The notes: a model not told the origin generated them from the letters alone. A DNA stretch of 20,377 nt from an uncultured Muribaculaceae bacterium (GCA_910584735.1 CAJUBM010000046.1:1-20377), one strand, 5' to 3'; shown: positions 7,730 to 16,373, counted from the first letter of the stretch. Translations and numbers: made by a program.

Positions 7730-10729
7730 ATGAAGATTGAAAAAAAACATATAATCCCGAATAAAAAGCATATCATCATAGCTGCCTTTATCGCCGCCGG
7801 AGGCAGTATGCCGATGGCCCAGGGGATAACCGCATATGGAGGCGCGATGCCGGCTGTAAGCACAGGTGTTCCGGGGATGGAACAGCCTCGTGAGATAAAT
7901 GCGGCTGATGCCGAAGGGTATCTCACCCGCGCCACGATAATGGAACAGGAAGAGAACTACCGCGGCGCTGCCGACCAAATCCGCCATGCACTGGAATTCC
8001 CCCTGTCGCAGTCCGCCCGTGAATCAGCCGAATTCCGCCTGGCCACGGTATCAGCCCATATTCCTGAGGCCGATGCAATAGGCATGTTCCGCAATTTTCT
8101 GGCAAATTATCCATCCTCCACACTACGGCAACAGGCACTGCTGGGGATAGCCGACTGCCTTTATGACAGCGGTTCATTCGGCGAAGCCCTGTCAGCGTAC
8201 AACAACGTGGATGCCGAGGCACTACAGACAGACGACGCATTGCGCCGGGACTATCGCCGGGCATACTGCCTGCTGAAACTCACGCGCTATGACGAGGCGG
8301 GTAAAATATACAGCCGACTCTCCTCATCAAAGAAATATTCCGCCCCGGCGCGTTTCTACCAGGGGTATATCGCCTACGTGAAAGGAGATCTCTCTAAGGC
8401 CGAGAAGTTGTTCACAGACATCGCCACATTACGTGGAGAACCGTGCAACCGTGCCCCCTACTACCTGGCACAGATATACTTCGCACGGAAAGAGTACGCC
8501 AAAGCCGAACGTTCCGCTTCGCAACTGTTGAAAAATCCGGCAATTCCCGGGGAATACCGTGCCGAGACCGAACGCATTATCGGCGAGTCGCTCTATCATA
8601 TGGGGCGCCCACAAGAAGCTATGCCCCGCCTAAAACGCTATCTCGAACTTGCCGATACCCCACTACCCTCGGCCCTCTACCTGATGGGGGTGGAAGAGTA
8701 TAACGAGGGCCGGTACGAGGAAGCTCTGCGCCACCTCACTCCCGTGGCCGACGAACTTTCCACCTTAGGGCAGAGTGCCTGCCTCTACATCGGCCAGACA
8801 TATCTCAAACAAGAGAATTACGATGCCGCATCAATGGCCTTGCAGAAAGCCTGCCGCCTGGATTTCGATGCACCGACACGCGAGATGGCCTACTACAACT
8901 ATGCCGTGGCCCATCTCAAGGGGGGACGCACGCCGTTCGGCTCATCCGTGGCGCTGTTCGAGGACTTCCTGCTGCGTTACCCTGACAGTTCGCTGGCACC
9001 ACAGGTGCAGGACTACGTTGTCAGCGGCTATGTCGATGACAACAACTACAAGGCCGCCCTCGAAGCTCTCGACCATATACGCCGACCCTCCCAGACGCAG
9101 CTTAAGGCCCGCCAGCAGGTACTCTACCTGCTCGGTACAAGAGAATTCCAGTCAGGCGATATAGATGAGGCACTGTCACATCTGCGTCAATCCAAAGAAC
9201 TCTCAAAGCATAATCCCGCTCTCGGAGCCGAGACATCGCTCTGGATAGGGGAATGTCTCTATCGCAAAGGTGAGTACCGTCAGGCCGATTCGGAGTTTAC
9301 CTCTTTCTTGAAATCAGGCTACGCCAAAGGGGCAAACGAATCTCTGGCTTATTATGACCGAGGGTATGGTAGGTTCGCCATAAAGGAATTCAACGCGGCA
9401 CGTGCCGACTTTGAGAAATTCCTCCGTATGGCACCCAACGGAGTGAGCGCTGCACAGAGAGCCGATGCTCTGAACCGTATCGGCGACTGCCGGTATTACA
9501 GCCGCGACTTCGCTGCGGCTGCCGACACATACGCCCGGGCTCTTTCCACAGAACCCGCCTCGGGTGACTACCCCATGTACCAGCAGGGGATGATGAAAGG
9601 GCTTTCCGGCGACCATGCGGCCAAGATAGAGATTCTCAACGGCATGGTCGGGCACTACCCATCGTCGGCGCTTGTGCCGTCAGCTATGCTTGAGACGGCT
9701 GAAAGCTACGCAGCCCTTGAACGCAACGACCGCGCATTGGAAATATATAACCGCGTGGCCGATACCTACCCTTCCTCCGAACAGGGACGCCGCAGCCTGC
9801 TCCTGTCTGCCCTCACATACCTCAACATGGGGGATACACACTCGGCAAAAGCCCGCTATCGCGACGTAATATCACGCTACCCCTCATCTGAGGAAGCCCG
9901 TGCGGCAGCCGATGACCTGAAGCATATCGCCGCCGATGAAGGCACCCTCTCGGAATACTCCTCATTCCTTGCCTCCGTGCCGGATGCACCTAAGCTGGAA
10001 CGGGGCGAAATGGCTTCCCTGCTTCTTGAAAGTGCCCGTAAGGCCGCCGAAGAGGGACGGCATAAGGATGCCATTGCCCGTGCTGCAGAGATAGCCGATA
10101 CCTATCCGGATGCTCCCGAGGCTGTCAGCGCCCTTGCCATAAAAGCCTCAGCAGAAGAAGAATCCGGCATGGCGCCCCGTGCCTTGGAAACCTACCGCCT
10201 CATGGCCGAGAAAGCCTCCTCGGCAGCCGATGCCAACACCGCCACCCTTGGGATAATGCGTCTGAGCCAGGATATGGGGGAATACGCCGAGGTAATCCGT
10301 TCGGCGGACAGGCTTCTCACCTCCTCCGCCATAGGAGCCGATGTAAAGACGGAGGCTACTTTTGCCAAAGCTCTCGCCCTGGCCAAGTCGGGCGATGCCA
10401 CCGCTGCCATCTCCCTCTGGGAATCACTCTCGGACGACCCCGAGAGCCTATGGGGCGCCAAGAGCCTCTATTATATGGCACAGGAGGAATTCAACCGCCG
10501 CAACACGGCGAAGGCCGAGAAAGCCGTAAACCGCCTCATAAACGCCAACCCGCCCCACGACTACTGGCTTGCCCGGGGATTCATACTCCTCAGCGACATA
10601 CGGGCCTCGCAGGGCAACCGCTTCGAGGCAGAGGAATACCTGCGCTCCCTGCGTGAGAACTACCCCGGCAAGGAAGCCGACATAATGCAGATGATTGACT
10701 CGCGCCTCTCAGATTCAAAGAACAAGTAA
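7730..10729 (+). CDS. Large periplasmic tetratricopeptide-repeat protein
   Basis: I start this 999-residue protein at the ATG at 7730. The frame is open to a TTG at 7703, but that lies too close to the predicted transcript start. The N-terminus is basic and then hydrophobic (KKHIIIAAFIAAGGSMPMAQ), consistent with a signal peptide cleaved near residue 31. Almost all of the rest, from about residue 62, is TPR-like helical repeats with the spacing and A/G/Y/L pattern of TPR units, such as 'AEGYLTRATIMEQEENYRGA', 'ARFYQGYIAYVKGDLSKAEK' and 'LLGTREFQSGDIDEALSHL'. The mix of periplasmic signal and long solenoid recalls BamD/YbgF-type scaffolds but is much longer. No enzymatic motif is visible. It is 21 bp ahead of an outer-membrane barrel gene, so it may assist assembly or function of that barrel; this is inference. 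Confidence 0.85.
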   Translation: MKIEKKHIIPNKKHIIIAAFIAAGGSMPMAQGITAYGGAMPAVSTGVPGMEQPREINAADAEGYLTRATIMEQEENYRGAADQIRHALEFPLSQSARESAEFRLATVSAHIPEADAIGMFRNFLANYPSSTLRQQALLGIADCLYDSGSFGEALSAYNNVDAEALQTDDALRRDYRRAYCLLKLTRYDEAGKIYSRLSSSKKYSAPARFYQGYIAYVKGDLSKAEKLFTDIATLRGEPCNRAPYYLAQIYFARKEYAKAERSASQLLKNPAIPGEYRAETERIIGESLYHMGRPQEAMPRLKRYLELADTPLPSALYLMGVEEYNEGRYEEALRHLTPVADELSTLGQSACLYIGQTYLKQENYDAASMALQKACRLDFDAPTREMAYYNYAVAHLKGGRTPFGSSVALFEDFLLRYPDSSLAPQVQDYVVSGYVDDNNYKAALEALDHIRRPSQTQLKARQQVLYLLGTREFQSGDIDEALSHLRQSKELSKHNPALGAETSLWIGECLYRKGEYRQADSEFTSFLKSGYAKGANESLAYYDRGYGRFAIKEFNAARADFEKFLRMAPNGVSAAQRADALNRIGDCRYYSRDFAAAADTYARALSTEPASGDYPMYQQGMMKGLSGDHAAKIEILNGMVGHYPSSALVPSAMLETAESYAALERNDRALEIYNRVADTYPSSEQGRRSLLLSALTYLNMGDTHSAKARYRDVISRYPSSEEARAAADDLKHIAADEGTLSEYSSFLASVPDAPKLERGEMASLLLESARKAAEEGRHKDAIARAAEIADTYPDAPEAVSALAIKASAEEESGMAPRALETYRLMAEKASSAADANTATLGIMRLSQDMGEYAEVIRSADRLLTSSAIGADVKTEATFAKALALAKSGDATAAISLWESLSDDPESLWGAKSLYYMAQEEFNRRNTAKAEKAVNRLINANPPHDYWLARGFILLSDIRASQGNRFEAEEYLRSLRENYPGKEADIMQMIDSRLSDSKNK

Positions 10730-10750
10730 GCCGCAAAACGAAGAAACCAC

Positions 10751-12550
10751 ATGAAAATCCGATATATAGCATTGCCCCTGATAGCCGCCTCTTTCTCTAC
10801 GGCGGCACAGGAGCAGCTTACCAAAGAGATTGACGTCGAGCGCGAAATCGTACCCGAACTCAGGGCTGCAACGCGTATGGACGTATTTCCCACCACAGTG
10901 CGTCCCGACATAAAACCCGTCAGACTTTCGCCAGGCGAGCATACCGAAGCCGCCGAATACCAGCCTCTGACCCTCCGCTACGAACCGGCATGGGGCGGAT
11001 TTGCGGCCACCCCTACCCCATATCGCGGATATGTGGGCGCGGGCTATTTCCCCACCTCCGATTTCGGCCTGGCAGCGGGATTCGCCGCCGTGGCAAAAAA
11101 GGATATGGGTCTGGGGATATGGGCAAACCTCAACCGCCGTCAATGGAAAGACGAGTACGAGGCAACCTACCCGCGCGAAGATTACAAGACATTCGACATA
11201 GCGGTAGGCGCCGACTTCATAACACGCTTCCGAGCCGGAAATCTGTCGGTCAGGACAACGTTCGAATACTCCGCTTTCAACAAGGGGATGACACGCCTCA
11301 TCCCTAATGAAAGTTCTCAGAACCCCACCTCCGAGGATATTTTCAGCTATGACGATCCGACACAGAAAGTAACCCGGTGGAACCTACAGGCCGGATGGGA
11401 CGGCCATGCCTCCAACGACCTTGAATATGGTGCGTCCTTACAGGGTGGTTTATTCCATTTCGGCAAAGCCGGCAGCGGGGACTACCGTTGGAATTTCCTT
11501 GACAGAGAGCAGGCAGACAGAATCTCCCCGGTACACCAGACCGCGTTCGGAGCCGGATTCGGAGCATCACTCCCGGCCGGAGCGCAAGGCCGTGCCGGAG
11601 TTGGCATATCATCACAATGGCTCGCTTTCAACCATTTCCCTTTTGAAAGAAACGAGAATTATGCCGATGCCTCTGACGAATCCTATACCTCATTTATAGA
11701 TGCCAAAGGGAAGACTGTATCAGTTACATCCCTCACCCCCTATTATCGTTTCGACAATGGCTCGTTCTCAGCAAAAATCGGCGTAAAAGCCGACATTACC
11801 ACCGGCTCAGGCAAGACCTTCCATATAGCCCCCGATGTGATGTTGGGCTATAACCCTGCATCATCGTTCGGTGCATGGATCCACGTAACGGGGGGAGAAC
11901 ATCTCAACTCGCTGGAAAGCCTATATGCCGTGAGCCGCTACATATCCCCGCTTTACGCCTACACCCCCTCCAACATGCCTGTCGCCGGAGAGATAGGCTT
12001 CCGTGTAGGGCCGTTCAAAGGCATAGCCTTAGAAGCCGGGGGGACATATGCAAACGCCCACAACTGGCTTATGCCCGACCTCATGAACAGCGGATATAAC
12101 TCATTCAAAGGCGTCAACCTTCACTCCTTCAAGATATTCGGCAGTATCACCGCCGCATGGCGCGACATTATCAGCCTACGCGCCCGCTACGACTACCGTT
12201 TCGGCAACGACACAGACAACCTGTGGTACGCCTGGCGTGACGGCGCAAAATCCGTGGTGTCAGCCTCACTTACCGTGCGTCCTATCGACAAACTATCGGC
12301 AAATGCCGCATTTGAAGCACGTTATGACCGCAATATGCAGCAAATAGAATATCTCCCCGCCGGCGAGACCAAGGCACAAAAATCACTCGGAACATTTGCA
12401 AGCCTCTCGGCAGGTGCCAATTACCGCATAACCGCGCCGCTGAGCATATTCGTGCGGTTCGACAACATACTCAATCGCAAGGACAACATGATTTTCGGGC
12501 TGCATACCCCCGGCTTCAACGGGCTTTTCGGCGTGGATTTCAAATTCTGA
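10751..12550 (+). CDS. Plug-less outer-membrane beta-barrel protein (TonB-receptor-like barrel)
   Basis: The 599-residue protein has a short signal peptide (about 1-19, ending STAAQ). A mature N-terminal segment follows (KEIDVEREIVPELRAATRMDVFPTTV, in about 25-50), then roughly 500 residues of alternating aromatic/Gly strands typical of an outer-membrane barrel. The C-terminus, FVRFDNILNRKDNM...LFGVDFKF, is like that of TonB-dependent receptors: a 'DNILN' turn, then a final strand ending in Phe for BAM recognition. I see no carboxypeptidase-like domain, no plug domain and no SusD gene nearby, so this is not a standard SusC/D pair. Cargo is unknown. The gene directly follows the TPR gene in a probable operon, 40 bp ahead of the AsnA-like gene. 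Confidence 0.8.
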   Translation: MKIRYIALPLIAASFSTAAQEQLTKEIDVEREIVPELRAATRMDVFPTTVRPDIKPVRLSPGEHTEAAEYQPLTLRYEPAWGGFAATPTPYRGYVGAGYFPTSDFGLAAGFAAVAKKDMGLGIWANLNRRQWKDEYEATYPREDYKTFDIAVGADFITRFRAGNLSVRTTFEYSAFNKGMTRLIPNESSQNPTSEDIFSYDDPTQKVTRWNLQAGWDGHASNDLEYGASLQGGLFHFGKAGSGDYRWNFLDREQADRISPVHQTAFGAGFGASLPAGAQGRAGVGISSQWLAFNHFPFERNENYADASDESYTSFIDAKGKTVSVTSLTPYYRFDNGSFSAKIGVKADITTGSGKTFHIAPDVMLGYNPASSFGAWIHVTGGEHLNSLESLYAVSRYISPLYAYTPSNMPVAGEIGFRVGPFKGIALEAGGTYANAHNWLMPDLMNSGYNSFKGVNLHSFKIFGSITAAWRDIISLRARYDYRFGNDTDNLWYAWRDGAKSVVSASLTVRPIDKLSANAAFEARYDRNMQQIEYLPAGETKAQKSLGTFASLSAGANYRITAPLSIFVRFDNILNRKDNMIFGLHTPGFNGLFGVDFKF

Positions 12551-12590
12551 CACATCAACCGCCCTCTACCACACAGCAGAATATCGAAAT

Positions 12591-13424
12591 ATGAACAACC
12601 CGGAAATACGCCCCCTCCTACTGCGCGAGACGGCAGAGATAGCGTTCACCGAGATAAAGCGCTTCGTTGAAACCCGTCTTACCGCCGACTTCCATCTACG
12701 CCGTGTCTCAGCCCCCCTCTGCCTACCCGCCGGAAGCGGACTGGGCGGCCCTGCACCGCACATCACCTTCCCCGCAGCCGGTTCGGGACGCACGATGGAG
12801 ATAGTTTCCAGGCTTGACTTATGGCTCCGTTCCCAACTTGAGCGCTACGACTCGGCTCCGGGATTCGGCGTGTTCACCGTCATGAACGCCCTGCGTCCGG
12901 AAGTTGCGGAAACGGCTATAAGCTCACCCCATATCACCTCGTGGGCGTGGCAACAGGTTATGCCGGAAGAACCAATTACCCCGCGCAAGGCGCTATCGGA
13001 AGCGGCACGGCATATCTACGCATTACTCCGCGATACGGAGAAAATGATACTGGAAAAATTTCCCCACCTGTCACCGGCCCTCCCTGAGGAATTCGCCGTA
13101 ATAAAGGCAGCCGAAGTAGCCGCCGCCGAACCTGCCGATGATTTTCTCCGCAGTCGCTACATCTATCTTAGAGAACGGCCACATACCGCCGTATTCATCA
13201 TCAACGAAGAATCGGAGGAGGAAACCGCGATGCCGGCCGAAGCCCAAGGAAGTGTGTCGGGTACTCTCGCAGTGTGGAACCACATGGTACGCACCACACT
13301 CAACCTGGCGGACATCTCGATATTCCCGGCCGTAAACCATAACAACACGGCATCCATCGGGGGGAACATATGGCGTGACAAGGTGGCTCTCCACATTCTT
13401 CACCAAACAGAAATCCTAAAATGA
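12591..13424 (+). CDS. Divergent AsnA-like protein, probable pseudoenzyme of the asparagine synthetase A fold
   Basis: The 277-residue frame aligns along its length with ammonia-dependent asparagine synthetase (AsnA, about 330 residues). Shared landmarks are RRVSAPLCLPAGSGL (37-51), IVSRLDLWLR (71-80), MNALRPE (98-104), HITSWAW (114-120), the helix around LLRDTEKMILEKFPHLSP, LAVWN (226-230) and SIGGNIW (255-261). Against the E. coli enzyme as I recall it, Arg100 survives (Arg102 here). The aspartate-binding Asp46, Gln116 and Asp118 are replaced (Gly; Ser117; Ala119). Loops carrying ATP/Mg residues (near Asp219, Asp235, Glu248, Arg255) are shortened by about 15 and 25 residues or substituted, and the class II motif-3 Arg299 aligns with Lys. 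AsnA activity is therefore unlikely. The frame is intact and overlaps trmD by 4 bases, which argues for a retained function. Confidence 0.7.
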   Translation: MNNPEIRPLLLRETAEIAFTEIKRFVETRLTADFHLRRVSAPLCLPAGSGLGGPAPHITFPAAGSGRTMEIVSRLDLWLRSQLERYDSAPGFGVFTVMNALRPEVAETAISSPHITSWAWQQVMPEEPITPRKALSEAARHIYALLRDTEKMILEKFPHLSPALPEEFAVIKAAEVAAAEPADDFLRSRYIYLRERPHTAVFIINEESEEETAMPAEAQGSVSGTLAVWNHMVRTTLNLADISIFPAVNHNNTASIGGNIWRDKVALHILHQTEILK

Positions 13425-14095
13425 GAATAGACATACTCACAGTGCTGCCGGAGATGTTCGAATCTCCGTTGGACTGCTCCATATTGAAACGCGCCCGCCA
13501 GAAAGGGCTGGTGGAATTCCATATCCATAACCTGCGCGACTATACCACCAACCGCCACCGCAAGGTAGATGACTATCCTTTCGGTGGCGAGGCCGGAATG
13601 GTGATGCAGGTAGAGCCTATAGACCGCGCTATATCCGCGCTCAAGGCCGAACGCGACTATGACGAGGTAATCTTCACATCGCCCGACGGGGAGCGGTTCG
13701 ACCAGCCTATGGCCAACCGCATGTCGCTGCTGAACAACATCATAATCCTCGCCGGGCACTATAAAGGAGTGGACTACCGTGTGCGCGAGCACCTTATAAC
13801 CAAGGAAATATCTATCGGCGACTATGTGCTGACCGGCGGTGAGCTCCCGGCAATCATAATATCGGACGCACTGGTACGCCTCATTCCGGGCGCTATCGGC
13901 GATGAGCAGAGCGCCTTGTCCGACTCGTTCCAGGACAACCTGTTAGCGGCTCCCGACTATACGCGGCCCGCCGAATACAACGGATGGAGGGTCCCGGACA
14001 TACTCCTGTCGGGACATGAGGCAAAGATTGCCGAATGGCGCCACGAACAGGCGATGGAGCGCACACGCCGTCTACGTCCTGACCTGCTGAAGTGA
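13421..14095 (+). CDS. trmD: tRNA (guanine-N1)-methyltransferase TrmD
   Basis: TrmD methylates N1 of G37 next to the anticodon with S-adenosylmethionine, preventing +1 frameshifting. The 224 residues begin with the family signature MRIDILTVLPEMF. GGEAGMVM is at 55-62 and GHYKGVDYR at 112-120. The trefoil-knot SAM site EISIGDYVLTGGE spans 129-141. The expected catalytic residues are present as Arg153 (SDALVRLIPG) and Asp168 (ALSDSF). It is somewhat shorter than the E. coli protein (255), as is common in this phylum. The start codon overlaps the stop of the AsnA-like gene (ATGA, 13421-13424), which implies translational coupling. The usual neighbours rimM, rpsP and rplS are absent. Confidence 0.97.
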   Translation: MRIDILTVLPEMFESPLDCSILKRARQKGLVEFHIHNLRDYTTNRHRKVDDYPFGGEAGMVMQVEPIDRAISALKAERDYDEVIFTSPDGERFDQPMANRMSLLNNIIILAGHYKGVDYRVREHLITKEISIGDYVLTGGELPAIIISDALVRLIPGAIGDEQSALSDSFQDNLLAAPDYTRPAEYNGWRVPDILLSGHEAKIAEWRHEQAMERTRRLRPDLLK

Positions 14096-14138
14096 TATAA
14101 CCACCTTAATAACCCGTAACTACCCGTCTACGCGGCCC

Positions 14139-15047
14139 ATGACTAACGAGGAAATCAAGAACCACCTGATAGAGATGGGACGGGCGGCAGGCGCCGTAGC
14201 CATAGGGGTTGCCGGGGCTGGCCGTGTGGATGAAGAGGTGTGCCTGGCCTATGAACGCTTCCTTTGCGAAAAGCGCCATTTCTCAATGGGCTACCTCGAA
14301 AACTACAGGGAGATACGTTTCAACCCTCTGAATCTGTTCACCCCTCCGGCTGATACAGGCTCGGTCGTGTCATTCGCCTTCCCATATTATCACGAGGGGA
14401 CAAACCCGCTGTTCGCCCGGTATGCCCAGGGGGAGGATTATCACAAAAGCCTGCGCAGACGTCTGAAACCCCTCGCACGTTACATTACCGAGGCCACCGG
14501 GTGCCGCGCCCGCATCTGCGTTGACACCGCGCCGATACTCGAACGCTACTGGGCCGTACAGGCCGGAATCGGCTTCATAGGCCGTAACCACTGCCTTATA
14601 GTTCCCGGAACAGGTTCCTACATATTTCTTGCCGAGATTGTCACAGAGCTACCACTTCCACACGACCACCCATGCAAGGAAAGTTGCCGCGACTGCGGCA
14701 GATGTACCGATGCATGTCCCGGAGGGGCATTACGTAGCCCGGAATTTGACTGTTCACTATGCCTGAGTTGTCTCACGATAGAGCATCGCGGCCCGCTATC
14801 CCATCCCCTCCCCGGGCGGTGCATATATGGATGCGATGTATGCCAGGCAGTGTGCCCGCACAACGCAGTTCCGGCGCCGGGACTGCCCGAGTTCCGTCCC
14901 ACCGACAAAATATCGGGTCTCACGCCCCTCGGCATCAGGCATCTCTCTGAGGAAGATTACAGCGCAATCTTCAAATCATCGGCAATAACGCGCTGCCCTT
15001 TACCCAGGCTACTACGCAATCTTGACATGCTGCAATACAGCAGATAA
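14139..15047 (+). CDS. queG: Epoxyqueuosine reductase QueG
   Basis: QueG reduces epoxyqueuosine to queuosine at wobble position 34 of tRNA-Asp, -Asn, -His and -Tyr, using cobalamin and two [4Fe-4S] clusters in the cytoplasm. The 302-residue protein shows the catalytic-acid region ICVDTAPILERYW (Asp129), then AGIGFIGRN. Ferredoxin-type cysteines follow: C183xxC186xxC189xxxC193, then C208xxC211 in LCLSCLTIEHRGPL, and C232xxC235xxxC239 in YGCDVCQAVCPHN. It is shorter than E. coli QueG (379), lacking most of the C-terminal HEAT-like region, as in many Bacteroidetes homologues. It is last in the plus-strand run, 43 bp after trmD, and ends 8 bp from the stop codon of the convergent TPM gene. No terminator is visible between them. 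Confidence 0.96.
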   Translation: MTNEEIKNHLIEMGRAAGAVAIGVAGAGRVDEEVCLAYERFLCEKRHFSMGYLENYREIRFNPLNLFTPPADTGSVVSFAFPYYHEGTNPLFARYAQGEDYHKSLRRRLKPLARYITEATGCRARICVDTAPILERYWAVQAGIGFIGRNHCLIVPGTGSYIFLAEIVTELPLPHDHPCKESCRDCGRCTDACPGGALRSPEFDCSLCLSCLTIEHRGPLSHPLPGRCIYGCDVCQAVCPHNAVPAPGLPEFRPTDKISGLTPLGIRHLSEEDYSAIFKSSAITRCPLPRLLRNLDMLQYSR

Positions 15048-15055
15048 CGCTTCCT

Positions 15056-16321
15056 CTACCACGAAGTACTCGAACCGCCACCGCCGGTCATTCCTCCGCC
15101 GAACGAGCCGCCCGAGAATCCGCCGCCACCACCGCCGCGTCCGAAACCGCCACCGGCGATAATAATCGGGGGAAGCTTGGGTAGCAAGGTCTTCTCCATA
15201 CGTCTGTTGCGGCAGTTTGCACACTCATAGTCTTTCACGGCCACACCGTTGGAAAGCTCGGTAGGCTGCTGCACTATCCGCTCCCCGACAAGCCTTTCGG
15301 CGCGTGTGCCACAGGCCGGACATATGCGGTAATTGGTATGTGGGTTCACATACGGTATAATATCTTTCTCATTGCAGTTCGGACATAGCCAGACATCGTA
15401 GTCAACCGACTTCAGATGCTCCTCCAAATCCTGCGAGGGGGTAAGGTATTCGTTATCCTTCTGTTCGTCAAGCCTCCTCATCAACGTCCCGCAGTTCGGA
15501 CACGGATGTTTGTGCAGCCTGACATGCCTCATCTTCAGCAGCATTATAATAAGCGCAGGCAGCGGTATGCCGATGAAAAGCACCGTAACCAATATAGCGG
15601 GAAGTTTCCAGCGATCCCACGCCTCATATGCCTCCACGGTGGTTTTGCCCCGGGTAGAGACAAACAGGTACAACACCAAAAGAAGCATCGCCACGGCACA
15701 TGCCACGCCCGCACCTAAATACAGCTTGAACAAATCCACCTCCTCGCGGGAGGCTCCGCCGTCGTTAGCCATTTCAGAGCGCAGTTCCTCACGAGCTTCA
15801 TCAGAGGTCATAGCCCCCCTCATGGCCTCCAGTCCGGCGATAACACCGCCGTCGAAGTCCCCCTCCTTGAATTTGGGGTTCATGCGGTTGGTGCTTATAG
15901 ACCAGCAGACCACATCGGGCAACACCGGCTCCACGCCATATCCCGTGCGTATAACATTTTTCCTGTCTCCTACGGCGATAAGCACCAACACTCCGTTGTC
16001 GCGATCCTTCTTCCCGATTCCCCAAAGCGAGAACAATTCGGTAGCATATTCGTCAATATCCTCCCCGTCCGTACTGTCAATAATCACCACCACAGGCTCC
16101 GCACCCGTCTGTGCCCATATATCGCCAAGGATAGAGTCGGCACGAGCCCTACCGGCAGCGGAAAGCACTCCGGCCATATCGGTGACATACCGGGTGCGGT
16201 CGGCAACATGCACATTCTCCACATCCTTCACCGCCACAGCCTGCGCATGCGGGACAACGAGTGCCAGCACAACTATAATAACGGACATCATCCAACCAAA
16301 AGCCTTTCTGCTATAATCCAT
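15056..16321 (-). CDS. TPM-domain membrane protein with two zinc-ribbon pairs and Gly-rich tail
   Basis: The 421-residue protein starts with a signal or anchor segment (about 8-28). A TPM domain (YgcG/TPM_phosphatase family) follows at about 38-175: VTDMAGVLS, EPVVVIIDSTDGEDIDEYA, LWGIGKKDRDNGVLVLIA and IRTGYGVEPVLPD are family landmarks. Two membrane helices are at about 201-222 and 239-262. The cytosolic part carries two four-cysteine sets, C274/C277 with C313/C316 and C334/C337 with C367/C370, which look like zinc ribbons. The protein ends in a glycine/serine tail finishing in Trp, typical of the family. TPM proteins have been linked to photosystem repair and phosphatase activity in plants, but bacterial roles are poorly known. 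The zinc ribbons are an uncommon addition as far as I know. The gene lies 52 bp downstream of the GT-C-like pair and has its own predicted promoter. Confidence 0.85.
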   Translation of the reverse strand: MDYSRKAFGWMMSVIIVVLALVVPHAQAVAVKDVENVHVADRTRYVTDMAGVLSAAGRARADSILGDIWAQTGAEPVVVIIDSTDGEDIDEYATELFSLWGIGKKDRDNGVLVLIAVGDRKNVIRTGYGVEPVLPDVVCWSISTNRMNPKFKEGDFDGGVIAGLEAMRGAMTSDEAREELRSEMANDGGASREEVDLFKLYLGAGVACAVAMLLLVLYLFVSTRGKTTVEAYEAWDRWKLPAILVTVLFIGIPLPALIIMLLKMRHVRLHKHPCPNCGTLMRRLDEQKDNEYLTPSQDLEEHLKSVDYDVWLCPNCNEKDIIPYVNPHTNYRICPACGTRAERLVGERIVQQPTELSNGVAVKDYECANCRNRRMEKTLLPKLPPIIIAGGGFGRGGGGGGFSGGSFGGGMTGGGGSSTSW

Positions 16322-16348
16322 ATATCTTGTTCCTTATAGATTCGTCAA

Positions 16349-16356
16349 CAAAATTA
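16349..16356 (-). promoter_or_regulatory. Predicted -7 box for the TPM-domain gene
   Basis: On the minus strand TAATTTTG (16356-16349) fits TAnnTTTG exactly, in an AT-rich 52-bp gap. Transcription would start about 20 nt ahead of the ATG at 16321. No clear -33 TTTG lies at the right spacing; that region runs into the 3' end of the upstream gene. The TPM gene may thus be transcribed both alone and by read-through. Confidence 0.4.
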
Positions 16357-16373
16357 ATAACAAAATTCCATAG

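Noticed and set aside
12591..13424. Annotation as a functional asparagine synthetase A
   Set aside because: The fold-wide similarity is real, but the key aspartate- and ATP-binding positions are substituted or deleted, so assigning the enzymatic name would mislead.
15510..16316. 268-codon Ser/Thr-rich open frame on the plus strand
   Set aside because: It is the complement of the TPM-domain gene; its low-complexity Ser/Thr/Pro composition is the expected shadow, and the opposite strand has firm domain evidence.
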